From assembly GCA_013823505.1 (NCBI GenBank), contig PNMH01000028.1, positions 1-43,043 of the forward strand: a DNA stretch of 43,043 nt. Direction: 5' to 3'. Positions 1 through 8,984 of this stretch are shown here, in pieces (the stretch's first letter is position 1; every line of letters starts with the position of its first letter). This DNA comes from Polaromonas sp. GTDB lineage: Bacteria; Pseudomonadota; Gammaproteobacteria; Burkholderiales; Burkholderiaceae. A program made the translations under genes and the position numbers. The notes beneath the pieces are model-generated. The model was given only the letters and a program-made list of their open reading frames with translations. It was not told the origin of the DNA and did no database searches.

Positions 1-112
1 ACCCAGAACACAAAGCAAGCTTCAAGCCTGGATGGGTTGAATCACTCACACTTTTAACTGTACATAATATACATCGTAGAACATCAAAGATAGTGCTGAT
101 CAAGGCGCAAAA

Positions 113-145
113 AAGGAAAACCCGACTCAGGGTCGGGCTTTCCTT
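113..145 (-). terminator. Rho-independent terminator of tctBA
   Basis: Read on the minus strand, a GC stem (GCCCGAC / GTCGGG, 5-base loop at 127-131) lies about 20 bases after the tctA stop and is followed by TTTTCC and a run of T (complement of the A run at 109-114). The stem extends outward through AAGGAAA/TTTCCTT with one mismatch. This is a textbook intrinsic terminator closing the minus-strand transport operon. Bases 1-108 to its left are AT-richer than the genes and hold no coding region that I can support. Confidence 0.85.
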
Positions 146-164
146 AACGTCGTCAGCAGCGAAC

Positions 165-1676
165 TCAGTCCTCGACGAATGCTTCCTCGCGCTTCTTCTT
201 GATCGCCGGCAGCAACACGATGGCTAGCAAGAGCAAGGCGGCAGCGAGCAGCAACGCAGAAATGGGACGGGTCACGAACACCGACCAGTCGCCACGCGAG
301 ATCAACAAGGCGCGGCGCAGATACTCTTCCATCATCGGACCAAGGATCAGCCCGAGCAGCAACGGTGCGGGCTCGCAGCCGAGTTTGATGAAGCTGTAGC
401 CGATCAGGCCGAACACCGCCACCATCCAGATGTCAAAGCTGTTGTTGTTGGTCGAGTACACGCCGATCGCACAAAACAACAAGATGGCTGGAAACAGCCA
501 GCGGTAAGGCACGGACAGCAGCTTCACCCAGACGCCAATCAGCGGCAGGTTCAACACAACGAGCATCAAGTTGCCGATCCACATCGAAGCGATCAGACCC
601 CAGAACAGCTCGGGGTTGGAGGTCATGACCTGTGGACCCGGCTGGATGTTGTGGATGGTCATCGCGCCGACCATCAGCGCCATCACGGCGTTGGGCGGAA
701 TGCCCAGGGTCAGCAGCGGGATGAACGAGGTTTGCGAGCCAGCGTTGTTGGCCGATTCAGGGGCCGCCACACCGCGGATGTTGCCCTGACCGAACGGCAC
801 TTCGCCCGGCTTGAGCTTGGTCTTTTTCTCGATGGTGTAAGCCGCGAACGACGACAGCAGCGCACCGCCACCGGGCAGAATGCCCAGTACTGAGCCCAAC
901 GCCGTGCCGCGCAAAACCGCGGGCAGCATGCGCTTGAAGTCTTCTTTCGTGGGCATGAGGCCCTGGACCTTGCCCGTGAAAACTTGCCGTTCGCTTTCGT
1001 CCTGAGACAGGTTGCTGATGATTTCTCCGTAGCCAAAGATACCCATGGCGATCACGACGAAGTTGATGCCGTCGGTCAACTCGGGAATGTCAAAGCTGAA
1101 GCGAGCGACCCCGGAGTTCACGTCGGTACCCACCAGGCCAATGAGCAAACCCAGGACGATCATGGCCAGTGCCTTGAGCAGCGAGCCCGAGGCCAGCACC
1201 ACAGCGCCAATAAGACCCAGCACCATGAGAGCAAAGTACTCCGAGGGACCGAAGCTCAACGCAACTTCGGTCAGAGGCGGCGCAAACGCGGCCAACACCA
1301 GGGTGCCCACGCAACCCGCGAAGAACGAGCCCAAGCCTGCGGCAGCCAGCGCGGGTCCTGCCCTGCCCTTGCGCGCCATCTGGTAGCCGTCGATCACGGT
1401 CACCACCGACGAAGATTCGCCCGGCAGGTTGACCAGAATGGCGGTGGTCGAGCCACCGTATTGCGCGCCGTAGTAAATGCCGGCCAGCATGATGAGCGCG
1501 GCCACCGGCTCAAGACCGTAGGTCACCGGCAGCAGCATGGCGATGGTGGCGAGCGGGCCGATGCCCGGCAACACGCCGATGAGCGTGCCCAGCAGGCAGC
1601 CCACAAACGCGTAGATCAGGTTCTGGAGGGTGAACGCGACACTGAAGCCCAGTGCGAGGTTGTCAAAGAGTTCCAT
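165..1676 (-). CDS. tctA: Tripartite tricarboxylate transporter, large permease TctA
   Basis: Large integral-membrane subunit of a TTT-family secondary transporter, which moves carboxylates (citrate-like or other organic acids) into the cell using a periplasmic binding protein. The 503-aa protein has the family's glycine-rich N-terminal signature (GVLPGIGPLATIAMLLP near residues 34-50, then IYYGAQYGGSTTAILVNLPG), a second related glycine-rich stretch (LGILPGGGALLSSFAAY) in the middle, and about ten or more hydrophobic segments. The length matches the family (about 500 aa). It lies 15 bp downstream of tctB and is followed by a strong terminator. The substrate cannot be assigned from sequence. 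Confidence 0.95.
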   Translation of the reverse strand: MELFDNLALGFSVAFTLQNLIYAFVGCLLGTLIGVLPGIGPLATIAMLLPVTYGLEPVAALIMLAGIYYGAQYGGSTTAILVNLPGESSSVVTVIDGYQMARKGRAGPALAAAGLGSFFAGCVGTLVLAAFAPPLTEVALSFGPSEYFALMVLGLIGAVVLASGSLLKALAMIVLGLLIGLVGTDVNSGVARFSFDIPELTDGINFVVIAMGIFGYGEIISNLSQDESERQVFTGKVQGLMPTKEDFKRMLPAVLRGTALGSVLGILPGGGALLSSFAAYTIEKKTKLKPGEVPFGQGNIRGVAAPESANNAGSQTSFIPLLTLGIPPNAVMALMVGAMTIHNIQPGPQVMTSNPELFWGLIASMWIGNLMLVVLNLPLIGVWVKLLSVPYRWLFPAILLFCAIGVYSTNNNSFDIWMVAVFGLIGYSFIKLGCEPAPLLLGLILGPMMEEYLRRALLISRGDWSVFVTRPISALLLAAALLLLAIVLLPAIKKKREEAFVED

Positions 1677-1691
1677 TGGGGATGTCTCCGG

Positions 1692-2180
1692 TCAGGCGGT
1701 CAGGAAGGCAGGCCACACCGGGAACTGCAGATTGAGCATGTAGACGAAAGCGACGTAGCTGCCAACGGCGAGCAAGGTTGCCAGGAGCAGCGACTCCTTG
1801 ATGCTGCAGTTTGGACGAGCGAAGCCGGCGATGAGCACGAGGCCGTAGATGGCGACGATGAAGCCCATGGCCGGGATCCCCATGGAGGGCAAGCCCACGA
1901 GCAGTGCGCCAAAGGCCAGGTTGGCCCCGAGCACGAAGCCCAGTGGGCGCCAAGCGATCTTTCCAATGGGATCTCCGTCGGGCGCCTTGCTTCGAAACGA
2001 CTGGATGGTGATCAAAATGCCCAGCGCGGTGAGCAAGATCCCGAGCAGCAGCGGGAAGTAGCCAGGCCCCATGCGGGCCGCGGTGCCCACCTCAAAGCTC
2101 GTCGCACCCATGGCGAACGAGCCGCCCACGATGGTGAACATCAAACCAGAGAAAAAGTCTTTTTGACTTGCCAGCTTCAC
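1692..2180 (-). CDS. tctB: Tripartite tricarboxylate transporter, small permease TctB
   Basis: Small membrane subunit (162 aa, four hydrophobic segments) that pairs with TctA. The N-terminus VKLASQKDFFSGLMFTIVGG fits the family pattern of a short charged start followed by the first membrane helix. I chose the GTG at 2180 because GGAGGAGA lies just upstream; a longer in-frame ATG start at 2273 would add 31 polar residues in front of TM1 and looks unlikely. It is the first gene of a two-gene operon with tctA. No binding-protein gene (tctC) is adjacent, so the solute receptor must come from elsewhere in the genome. Confidence 0.88.
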   Translation of the reverse strand: MKLASQKDFFSGLMFTIVGGSFAMGATSFEVGTAARMGPGYFPLLLGILLTALGILITIQSFRSKAPDGDPIGKIAWRPLGFVLGANLAFGALLVGLPSMGIPAMGFIVAIYGLVLIAGFARPNCSIKESLLLATLLAVGSYVAFVYMLNLQFPVWPAFLTA

Positions 2181-2262
2181 AGTGTCTCCTCCAAATATTG
2201 GGTGTGGCGATTCTGATCCGGTCAAGGCAATTGCCCCATGTGGGTTACACCTACAAGACAAG

Positions 2263-2280
2263 ACCGGGAACATGCCCGGT
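2263..2280 (-). terminator. Candidate terminator hairpin after the ankyrin gene
   Basis: ACCGGG / CCCGGT arms with a 6-base loop lie 30 bp past the ankyrin stop on the minus strand and are followed by the T-rich tract TCTTGTCTTG. The T run is interrupted, so this is a weaker intrinsic terminator than the one after tctA. Its position suits the end of the mltG-to-ankyrin operon. Confidence 0.45.
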
Positions 2281-2309
2281 TTGTGCTGCAGATTCAGGCG
2301 AGCCGTTGA

Positions 2310-2990
2310 CTACCAGCGGCCCTTGGGCTGTCGTGCCCGGACAAATGCGGCCACGATTTCCGCCGATTCGGCGCGCTGCGCCCGGTTGGCGAAGTCAATG
2401 GCCGACAGGCCCTGCTGGTTCTTCAGCAGCGGATCGGCGCCCTCTTCCAGCAACAGCTTGACCACGGTGGGGTGGCCGTAGTGAGCCGCCATCATCAGCG
2501 GCGTGGTGCGATTGGGCGACTCGGCATCGATGTAGGCATGGTGCTCGAGCAACAGACGCACCATCGCCAGGCTCTGGGCGTCGGCGTTGGTGGCGGCGTA
2601 GTGCAACGGCGCCCAGCCGGGCTTGTTCACCTCGGCCCCGCGCGCGATCAAGCGCCGGGCCACCTCCAGCCGACCTTTGAGGGCCGCCATCATCAGCGGG
2701 CTTTCGTCCTTGGGGGTGCGCACTTCCACCTGCACCTTTTCCTGGCTGATCAAAAAGCCTGCCACTCCGGGAGCGTCGTCACGCAAGGCCAGGAACAGCG
2801 CATGTTCACCGGCCTCGTTGCGCGTGTTCAGGTCAAACCCGCGCTGGGCGAGTTGGCGCAGGGTGCTCACATCGTCGCGTTTCACCGCGGAAAAGAATTC
2901 GTCGAAAGAGTTGGCCCAAACGGTGGGAGATGCCACCAAAAAAAGACACAGAAAAGCTTTTAAAACAATTCTCTTTTTGAATTTATTCAT
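2310..2990 (-). CDS. Exported ankyrin-repeat protein
   Basis: A 226-aa protein with an N-terminal signal peptide (basic MNKFKKR, hydrophobic LKAFLCLFLVASPTV, cleavage likely after VWA) followed by about five ankyrin repeats covering residues 28-215; recognisable repeat motifs are GEHALFLALRDD, ESPLMMAALKGRLEVARRLI, WAPLHYAA and TTPLMMAAHYGHPTVVKLLLEEGADPL. Ankyrin repeats bind proteins; periplasmic forms in proteobacteria are often linked to oxidative stress or envelope partners, but no partner can be named here. The ATG at 2990 overlaps the tatD stop by 8 bp, implying translational coupling. An ATG-less upstream extension to 3038 is rejected because it would spoil the signal peptide. Confidence 0.88.
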   Translation of the reverse strand: MNKFKKRIVLKAFLCLFLVASPTVWANSFDEFFSAVKRDDVSTLRQLAQRGFDLNTRNEAGEHALFLALRDDAPGVAGFLISQEKVQVEVRTPKDESPLMMAALKGRLEVARRLIARGAEVNKPGWAPLHYAATNADAQSLAMVRLLLEHHAYIDAESPNRTTPLMMAAHYGHPTVVKLLLEEGADPLLKNQQGLSAIDFANRAQRAESAEIVAAFVRARQPKGRW

Positions 2991-3825
2991 GTTGATTCTC
3001 AAGAGCATTGGCCACTGCGGGAGATGCCACGCGATCAAACAGGTGGTCGAAATTGGCGCTGGTGGCGCACGCTACATCGGTCACGGCCAGTCCTTTGATC
3101 TGTGCGATCTGTTCGGCCACCCAAGGCACGAAGGCGGGTGAATTGGTTTTGCCTCGGTGTGGCACGGGGGCCAGGTAAGGGCTGTCGGTTTCAATGAGCA
3201 TCCGGTCCATGGGCACGAACGCCGCCACTTCGCGGATGTCGCTGGCACTGCGGAATGTGAGGATGCCGGAAAACGAGATGTAGAAGCCCAGATCGAGCGC
3301 TGCGCGCGCCACTTCGGTCGTTTCGGTGAAGCAGTGAAACACGCCGCGCGCCAATGGCAGGGATCCGGCACCGCCCTCAAAGCCACCGGCCTCCCTCAGG
3401 ATGGACAAGGTGTCCTCCGAAGCACTTCGTGTGTGAATGACAAGCGGCAGATCGGTCCTGCGGCCCGCCTCGATGTGGGTGCGAAAACGGCTCCGTTGCC
3501 AGGCCATGTCGGCCACGGTGCGATCGCCCAGTCGGTAGTAGTCGAGCCCGGTCTCGCCAATGCCCACCACTTTTTCGCGGCTGGCCCGCTCAAGAAGGTC
3601 GTCCAGCGTGGGCTCTTGCACGCCTTCGTTGTCAGGGTGCACGCCCACGGTCGACCAGAGGTTCGCGTGGTCTCGCGCCAGGCTGTGCACGTCTTCGAAC
3701 TCCTCCAGCGTGGTACAGATGCACAGCGCCCGGTCGACCTGCGCTTGTGACATCGCGCTCAAGATGTCGGGCAGCCGGCTCTTCAGCTCGGGAAAACTCA
3801 GGTGGCAGTGGGAATCGGTGAACAT
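2983..3825 (-). CDS. tatD: TatD-family metal-dependent DNase/hydrolase
   Basis: A TIM-barrel hydrolase of the TatD family (280 aa, usual 260-280), with nuclease activity in characterised members. Metal ligands are visible in order: HCH in TDSHCHLSF (residues 4-10), the glutamate in GIGETGLDYY, histidines in PLVIHTR and GVFHCFTE, and the aspartate in IETDSPYLAP. It follows pilZ by 76 bp and overlaps the ankyrin gene by 8 bp. The holB-pilZ-tatD order is typical of proteobacterial chromosomes and supports a housekeeping role. Which TatD paralogue (YcfH-like is most likely by context) is an inference. Confidence 0.93.
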   Translation of the reverse strand: MFTDSHCHLSFPELKSRLPDILSAMSQAQVDRALCICTTLEEFEDVHSLARDHANLWSTVGVHPDNEGVQEPTLDDLLERASREKVVGIGETGLDYYRLGDRTVADMAWQRSRFRTHIEAGRRTDLPLVIHTRSASEDTLSILREAGGFEGGAGSLPLARGVFHCFTETTEVARAALDLGFYISFSGILTFRSASDIREVAAFVPMDRMLIETDSPYLAPVPHRGKTNSPAFVPWVAEQIAQIKGLAVTDVACATSANFDHLFDRVASPAVANALENQHE

Positions 3826-3901
3826 GCTGGCCCTGGAAAGGAGGCAACGGGGTGCAGGCCCCTGAAGGCCCGATCAACCACGTCGCGCAGGTACGGGCGA
3901 C

Positions 3902-4273
3902 TCAGAGCGTCTGGGTGGCGCGGTCGGAGCCGAGGTTGGCGCCGAGGATTTCTTCGATCTTCAGCTTGAGCAGGCGGGACTTTTCGTCCGCCGGAAAGCG
4001 GATACCGACGCCCTGCGTGCGGCCACCCGACGCTTTGGCGGGCGTGACCCAGGCCACTTTGCCTGCGACGGGATAACGCTGTGGATCATCGGGCAGGCTG
4101 AGGAGCACGTACACGTCGTCACCGAGGCGGTATTCGCGCGACGACGGAATGAAGATGCCACCGTCGGAGAACAAGGGAATGTAGGCCGCGTAGAGCGCCG
4201 CCTTCTCCTTGATGGAGAGCTGGATCACGCTCGGGCGCGCTGCGGCTGCCGAGGGAGAAGGGTTGGTGCTCAT
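3902..4273 (-). CDS. pilZ: PilZ-domain protein, type IV pilus assembly type
   Basis: A 123-aa single-domain protein. After a short Ser/Ala-rich tail, it shows the PilZ fold pattern: IQLSIKEKAALYAAYIPLFSDGG, then strands EYRLGDDVYVLLSLP, KVAWVTPAKASG and QGVGIRFP. The RxxxR c-di-GMP-binding motif of canonical PilZ proteins is not evident, as in the founding Pseudomonas PilZ subgroup encoded next to holB, which acts in type IV pilus biogenesis. It sits between holB (43 bp) and tatD (76 bp). The assignment rests on this motif pattern plus conserved position. Confidence 0.9.
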   Translation of the reverse strand: MSTNPSPSAAAARPSVIQLSIKEKAALYAAYIPLFSDGGIFIPSSREYRLGDDVYVLLSLPDDPQRYPVAGKVAWVTPAKASGGRTQGVGIRFPADEKSRLLKLKIEEILGANLGSDRATQTL

Positions 4274-4316
4274 CGCGCCGAGTTTAGCGGCATTCGGCGG
4301 GGCGGTGCACGCCGGT

Positions 4317-5360
4317 TCAAGGTGTCCGTGCGGCGAGCACCTGCCGGGTGCGAGCCGCCCAGGCTTCCTGCATGAGCCCTGCGTTGTAAGGGTGCTCCAC
4401 CGAGCGCGCGGCTTGCATCAGTTCGCGCGACCATGCAGCCAGCGCCGTCCAGCGCGGCGCCGTGGGCAGTTCGGTGGCTGGAAAGAACCGGGCCGGTGCT
4501 CCGCATGCGTGGGCCATGAGATCGTGGCAGAGCTTCTGCAACACCGCGAGCTGCTGGGCGGCGGGCCAATCGGCCAGCACCGACCAGTCGCCCCGGGCCA
4601 GTGCCTTGGGCAGGCCCGACCAGGCTTGTGCGTTCAATCCGCTCGCCGCCCATGCCAGGGCGTCGTCGGGGCGGCCACCGGCGGCCTGCAGCCAGACCGC
4701 GGCCTGGGTCCGTGTGGGCGCAGGCGCTACCGACTTGCCACCGGCCTGTGCGATGGTGACTTCCTCAACCAACCATGCCAGGGCCGTCTGCTCGTCCGGC
4801 CAGACCATGGCGTGCGTCTGGCATCGGCTGCGGATGGTGGGGAGCAATTGGTGCGCCGACTCGCTGGCCAGGATGAAGCGGACTTCCCCCACTGGCTCTT
4901 CCAGCGTCTTGAGCAAGGTGTTGGCCGACTCCATGTTCATGCGCTCGGCTGGGTACACCAGGATCACCTTGGTGTTGCCACGCGAACGGGTGGTCTGAGT
5001 AAAGGCCACCGCATCGCGCGCCGCCTCCACGCGGATCAGTTTGCTGGGTTTGCGTTTCTTGTCGTCGATCTCTTTTTGCGCACCTTCGTCTAGCGGCCAG
5101 CCCAGTTCCAGGCTGAGCACTTCGGGCATGAGCACGCACAGATCGGCATGGGTGCGCACGTCGATGGCGTGGCAGCTGGCGCATTCGCCGCAGGCGCCCT
5201 GCCCGGTGGGCTGTTCGCACAGCCAGGCGCGCGCCAGCGCCAGCGCCAGGTCGTACTGGCCGAGACCAGACGGTCCGGCGAGCAAAAGCGCATGTCCACG
5301 CTGGGCCAACAAACCCGTCAGCTGGGTCTGCAGCCACGGGGCCAGAACGGCGGTACTCAT
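4317..5360 (-). CDS. holB: DNA polymerase III subunit delta-prime
   Basis: Clamp-loader stator subunit of the replicative polymerase (347 aa). The N-terminal AAA+ domain has a degenerate P-loop ([14 protein letters not shown]) in which the lysine is replaced, as expected for delta-prime, which does not hydrolyse ATP. A zinc-binding four-cysteine cluster follows (WLCEQP...CGECASC, near residues 47-65), then [15 protein letters not shown] and the SRC motif in TIRSRCQTH. The ATG at 5360 shares ATGA with the tmk stop, a 4-bp coupling overlap; an extended start at 5420 inside tmk is not supported. Operon neighbours are tmk upstream and pilZ downstream. Confidence 0.94.
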   Translation of the reverse strand: MSTAVLAPWLQTQLTGLLAQRGHALLLAGPSGLGQYDLALALARAWLCEQPTGQGACGECASCHAIDVRTHADLCVLMPEVLSLELGWPLDEGAQKEIDDKKRKPSKLIRVEAARDAVAFTQTTRSRGNTKVILVYPAERMNMESANTLLKTLEEPVGEVRFILASESAHQLLPTIRSRCQTHAMVWPDEQTALAWLVEEVTIAQAGGKSVAPAPTRTQAAVWLQAAGGRPDDALAWAASGLNAQAWSGLPKALARGDWSVLADWPAAQQLAVLQKLCHDLMAHACGAPARFFPATELPTAPRWTALAAWSRELMQAARSVEHPYNAGLMQEAWAARTRQVLAARTP

Positions 5361-6016
5361 GCCCTCACCTCGGCTCGCAGCCAGCCGCGTTGCTCGAAGG
5401 CCTGACGCACATGGCGCCACACTTCGTCTCTGGATTGGTCTGAGGGCACGCGGGCAAAACGCGTTGGGTCTTGCCCCATGCGCTCACCGTATCCTGCGGC
5501 CACCCGCTCGAAAAAGGCCAGCGGCTGGGATTCGAAACGGTCGGGCAAGCGGGCCCCGGCCAGCCGCTCGGCGGCCACGGCGGGCGGCAGATCGAACCAC
5601 ACCGTGAGGTCGGGCTGGCGCAGCCGGTTGCCCTGCCCAGGCATGGCTTGCACCCAACGTTCAAGCTGACGCAGCACGTCCAGGTCGAAACCGCGCCCCG
5701 CGCCCTGGTAGGCAAAGGTGGCGTCTGTGAAGCGGTCGCACAGCACCACGTCTCCGCGGGCGAGCGCGGGCTCGATCACTTGCTGGAGGTGGTCGCGCCG
5801 CGCGGCGAACATCAGCAGCGCCTCGCACAACGGGTCCATGGGATCGTTGAGCACCAGCTCACGCAACTTTTCGGCCAGCGGCGTGCCACCGGGCTCGCGC
5901 GTGAGTTCGACGGTGCGGCCCTGTGAGCGGAACGCCTCGGCGAGGCCGGCGATGTGGGTGGATTTGCCCGCGCCGTCGATGCCTTCAAAGGTGATGAAAA
6001 GTCCGGCGGTCTGCAT
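5357..6016 (-). CDS. tmk: Thymidylate kinase
   Basis: Converts dTMP to dTDP with ATP for DNA synthesis, in the cytosol. The 219-aa protein begins with the P-loop [15 protein letters not shown], has the thymidylate-kinase Arg motif [19 protein letters not shown], the DRF signature in [17 protein letters not shown], and a lid-like region RLPDRFESQ. Length is normal for the family (about 210). It lies 23 bp downstream of mltG and overlaps holB by 4 bp, the conserved mltG-tmk-holB arrangement. Confidence 0.97.
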   Translation of the reverse strand: MQTAGLFITFEGIDGAGKSTHIAGLAEAFRSQGRTVELTREPGGTPLAEKLRELVLNDPMDPLCEALLMFAARRDHLQQVIEPALARGDVVLCDRFTDATFAYQGAGRGFDLDVLRQLERWVQAMPGQGNRLRQPDLTVWFDLPPAVAAERLAGARLPDRFESQPLAFFERVAAGYGERMGQDPTRFARVPSDQSRDEVWRHVRQAFEQRGWLRAEVRA

Positions 6017-6039
6017 GAAGGTTGGGGAGGTTCGACGGT

Positions 6040-7047
6040 TCAGCGGCGCAGGATGTAGCGCTGCACCGCGGCATTGTGCTCTTCGAGCGTGGCGCTGAAC
6101 TGGCTGGAACCGTCACCGCGGGCGACGAAATAGATGGCGTTGGTGTCGCCCGGCTGCACGGCGGCGCGCAGCGAGGCCGCACCCGGCATGGCGATCGGCG
6201 TGGGCGGCAACCCGGCGCGGGTGTAGGTGTTGTACGGTGTGTCGGTCTGCAGGTCGTCGCGGCGCAGGTTGCCGTCAAATTTTTCCCCCAGACCGTAAAT
6301 GACGGTGGGGTCGGTTTGCAGGCGCATGCCGATGCGCAGACGGTTGGAGAAAACGCCACCGATGCGCCGGCGGTCGCTTTCCAGTCCGGTTTCCTTTTCG
6401 ATGATGCTGGCCAGGATCAGTGCGTCTTCGGGCGTGCGCAGCGGGACGTTGGCGTCGCGCTGTGCCCAGGCATCGGCCACGCGCTTGTCCATGGCTTGAG
6501 CGGCCTGGCGCAACACGCTGGAGGCGGCAGCGCGTTTGGCCACGCGGTAGGTGTCGGGGAAGAAGCGGCCTTCGGGATGGCGCCCGGGATAGCCGATGAG
6601 CGCCATGATGTCGGCCGAGCTCAGACCTTCGAGGTCTTGTGTCAGGTCGGGCGACGCACGCAGCAGCTCAAACACCTGGCGGTGGTTCCAGCCTTCGAGG
6701 ATCGTGATGCTGCGAACCGCCTGTTCGCCCCGAACCAGCTTGGACAACAGGGTGCGCGGCGTCGTCCCAGGGGCGAATTCGTAGCTGCCCGCCTTGATGT
6801 CGCGCGAGCCTCCCGAGAGGCGGAACCAGCCATAGAGCAACACCCAGGGCGTCTGCACGCCCGAGGCCGACAGGTTTTCGGCCACACCGCGCGCCGACTG
6901 GCCGGGGGCAATCTCCACATCCAGGGGTTGTTGTTCGCTCACGCTGGCGGGAAACCGCAGGGGCTCATCGACCCACCACACACCGAAGGCGGCCGTGATC
7001 AACAGGGCGACCAGGGGCAGCACGAACAGGAGTTTGAGAAGACGCAT
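6040..7047 (-). CDS. mltG: Endolytic murein transglycosylase MltG (YceG-like)
   Basis: Inner-membrane lytic transglycosylase that cleaves nascent glycan strands and sets their length. The 335-aa protein has one N-terminal membrane helix (residues 4-24), a LysM-like region, and the YceG catalytic domain with [10 protein letters not shown] (catalytic Glu at about 217) followed by [19 protein letters not shown], nearly identical in pattern to the E. coli enzyme. The ATG at 7047 is preferred over an adjacent in-frame TTG. It is the promoter-proximal gene of the minus-strand operon and is divergent from ygfZ across 136 bp. Confidence 0.96.
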   Translation of the reverse strand: MRLLKLLFVLPLVALLITAAFGVWWVDEPLRFPASVSEQQPLDVEIAPGQSARGVAENLSASGVQTPWVLLYGWFRLSGGSRDIKAGSYEFAPGTTPRTLLSKLVRGEQAVRSITILEGWNHRQVFELLRASPDLTQDLEGLSSADIMALIGYPGRHPEGRFFPDTYRVAKRAAASSVLRQAAQAMDKRVADAWAQRDANVPLRTPEDALILASIIEKETGLESDRRRIGGVFSNRLRIGMRLQTDPTVIYGLGEKFDGNLRRDDLQTDTPYNTYTRAGLPPTPIAMPGAASLRAAVQPGDTNAIYFVARGDGSSQFSATLEEHNAAVQRYILRR

Positions 7048-7090
7048 CAAGGGATGTGCTCAACAGGGTGAAGGGCCGCAAGCGCGGTCC

Positions 7091-7125
7091 GGGAGGGTGC
7101 AGCCGATGATAATCGGGCACCTCCC
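7091..7125. promoter_or_regulatory. Long imperfect inverted repeat in the mltG-ygfZ divergent region
   Basis: Arms GGGAGG, TGC and CCGAT on the left pair with ATCGG, GCA and CCTCCC on the right around the loop GATA (7108-7111), with bulges of one base (7097) and two bases (7101-7102): 14 pairs in all. It sits between two divergent genes and contains GATAAT, which could be a -10 hexamer for ygfZ, although no good -35 is visible. It could be an operator or an RNA stem in one leader; sequence alone does not decide. Confidence 0.5.
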
Positions 7126-7183
7126 TGGCGCAGCCCGCCGCTCGCTCGGCCACCGCTGCCTCGCATCCCTTGCGGCGCCCGAC

Positions 7184-8140
7184 ATGAACACTTCCGTATC
7201 ACCCATGACATCACTTCCCTCCGCTGCAGACACGTCGACCGTCCAGGGCGTCGCCCGCCTGACCCGTCTGGGGGTGATCCAGGTGGAAGGAGAAGATGCG
7301 GCGAAGTTTCTGCATGGTCAGCTCACGCACGACTTCGCGCTGCTGGGCCTGTCCGAAGCTCGGCTGGCCGCGTTCTGCTCGGCCAAGGGCCGCATGCAGG
7401 CCAGCTTCGTCGGCTTCAAACGCAGCCACGACCAGATCCTGCTGGTTTGCAGCCGCGACCTGTTGCCCGCCACGCTGAAGCGGCTGTCGATGTTTGTGTT
7501 GCGCGCCAAAGCCAAACTGAGCGATGCCAGCGAAGCCTTTGCGATCCGGGGACTGGCTGGCAACGCCGTGCCCGCTGCCCTGCCCGCCGCGCACTGGTCA
7601 CAGCTGCGCGAGGGTGACGCCAGCGTGGTGCGGCTTTACCCGGCCGACGGCACTGCGCGAGCGCTTTGGGTGGCCCCGATCGACGCCATGGCGCCAGCCG
7701 GTGACGCCATGAGCGAAGACCTCTGGAACTGGCTGGACGTGAAGAGCGCCGTGGCCACACTCAGCCAGCCGGTGTTTGAAGCCTTCGTGCCGCAGATGCT
7801 GAACTACGAGTCGGTTGGCGGTGTGAACTTCAAAAAGGGGTGTTATCCCGGCCAGGAGGTGGTGGCGCGCAGCCAGTTCCGCGGCACGCTCAAGCGGCGG
7901 GCTTACCTCGTGCACGGCACCGAACCCCTGACCGCGGGCCAGGAGGTGTTCCACAGCAGCGACGCCGAGCAGCCCTGCGGGACCGTGGTGCAGGCCGCAG
8001 CCCACCCCGGCGGCGGATTCGACGCCATCGTCTCCATGCAGACCAGCGCCGCCGCCGACGGCCAGCTGCACGCGGGCAGCGCCAGCGGCGAGCTGCTCAC
8101 CTTGATGCCCCTGCCCTACCCCTTGCTCGACGACATTTGA
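7184..8140 (+). CDS. ygfZ: YgfZ/GcvT-like folate-binding Fe-S cluster maintenance protein
   Basis: A tetrahydrofolate-binding protein of the GcvT fold that supports repair or assembly of some iron-sulfur enzymes, such as MiaB in E. coli. The defining motif KKGCYPGQEVVARSQF (with the key cysteine of the K-G-C-Y-x-G-Q-E signature) lies at about residues 217-232 of 318. The N-terminus shows the expected LTRLGVIQVEGEDAAKFLHGQLT pattern. I chose the ATG at 7184; another ATG at 7205 is possible, while the longer in-frame ORF from 6995 runs back into mltG and is unlikely. It is divergent from mltG and 13 bp upstream of the NRDE gene. Confidence 0.93.
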   Translation: MNTSVSPMTSLPSAADTSTVQGVARLTRLGVIQVEGEDAAKFLHGQLTHDFALLGLSEARLAAFCSAKGRMQASFVGFKRSHDQILLVCSRDLLPATLKRLSMFVLRAKAKLSDASEAFAIRGLAGNAVPAALPAAHWSQLREGDASVVRLYPADGTARALWVAPIDAMAPAGDAMSEDLWNWLDVKSAVATLSQPVFEAFVPQMLNYESVGGVNFKKGCYPGQEVVARSQFRGTLKRRAYLVHGTEPLTAGQEVFHSSDAEQPCGTVVQAAAHPGGGFDAIVSMQTSAAADGQLHAGSASGELLTLMPLPYPLLDDI

Positions 8141-8153
8141 CCGGGGCCTGGCC

Positions 8154-8981
8154 ATGTGCCTGATCGCCTTCGCGCTGAACACCCGTCCGGACTGGCCGCT
8201 GCTGATCGCCGCCAACCGCGACGAGTTTCTCGACAGACCGACCGCACCACTGCACCGGTGGATGCTCGACGATGGCACCGAGGTGGTGGGCGGGCGCGAT
8301 CTGCGCGACGGTGGCACCTGGCTTGGCCTGAGCCCTCAAGGCCGCGTGGCGATGCTGACGAATGTGCGGCAGCCGATGCAGGAACCCGCGCGGCGCAGCC
8401 GGGGCGAACTGGTCACGCGCTGGCTTCAAAGCAACGGCGATCCCGATCGGTTCGCCGCCAGCCTCGCCCCCGCCGACTACGGCGCTTTCAACCTCGTGGT
8501 GGGCGACTTCCGTGCCGGTGAATGGCACTGGCTGGGCAACCGCGACCCCAACGCGCCGCATGGCGCACGGGCGGACGTGCTGCACCGGCGAGCGCTCGGG
8601 GCGGGCATTCACGGCCTGTCGAACGCGAGCGTGGACACGCCCTGGCCCAAAACGCAGCGCCTGAAGGCGGCGGTGGGTGAATCGTTGGCCAGCCCATCGG
8701 ACTGGCTTACACCGTTGTCGAGGGCGCTGGTCCACGACCAGCCCGTGCCCGACCCGGACCTGCCGAACACCGGTGTGCCGGTTGATCTGGAGCGGGCGTT
8801 GTCCAGCCCCTTTGTGCGCATGTCCGACCGCGCTTACGGCACGCGCACCAGCCAGGTGGTCAGCGTGCGAACCCTGTCGCAAGGTTTCGGTGTGACGGTC
8901 GAAGAATGGACCCACGACCCGGCCCTGCCCGTGACCAGCCTGGAGCCCGAACGGGCGAGGCGCGAAACGCTGGTGTGGTGA
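8154..8981 (+). CDS. NRDE-family (TANGO2-like) protein
   Basis: A 275-aa protein starting MCLIAF, with the name-giving NRDE at residues 21-24 (LLIAANRDEFLDRPT), then GGRDLRDGGTWLGLSPQGRVAMLTN, all hallmarks of the NRDE/TANGO2 family. The conserved Cys2 suggests an N-terminal-nucleophile-like fold; animal homologues have been linked to haem or lipid handling, while the bacterial function is not settled. It is 13 bp after ygfZ, so the two are probably cotranscribed. It converges on the fusion gene with only 3 bp between the stop codons. Confidence 0.92.
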   Translation: MCLIAFALNTRPDWPLLIAANRDEFLDRPTAPLHRWMLDDGTEVVGGRDLRDGGTWLGLSPQGRVAMLTNVRQPMQEPARRSRGELVTRWLQSNGDPDRFAASLAPADYGAFNLVVGDFRAGEWHWLGNRDPNAPHGARADVLHRRALGAGIHGLSNASVDTPWPKTQRLKAAVGESLASPSDWLTPLSRALVHDQPVPDPDLPNTGVPVDLERALSSPFVRMSDRAYGTRTSQVVSVRTLSQGFGVTVEEWTHDPALPVTSLEPERARRETLVW

Positions 8982-8984
8982 GCG

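Noticed and set aside
984..2216. 410-residue plus-strand frame opposite tctA/tctB
   Set aside because: Extremely rich in His, Gln, Glu and Asp with no fold pattern; antisense of membrane-protein codons.
4317..5360. Degenerate P-loop in holB as a sign of inactivation
   Set aside because: Delta-prime subunits commonly lack a functional ATP site; zinc cysteines and SRC motif are intact.
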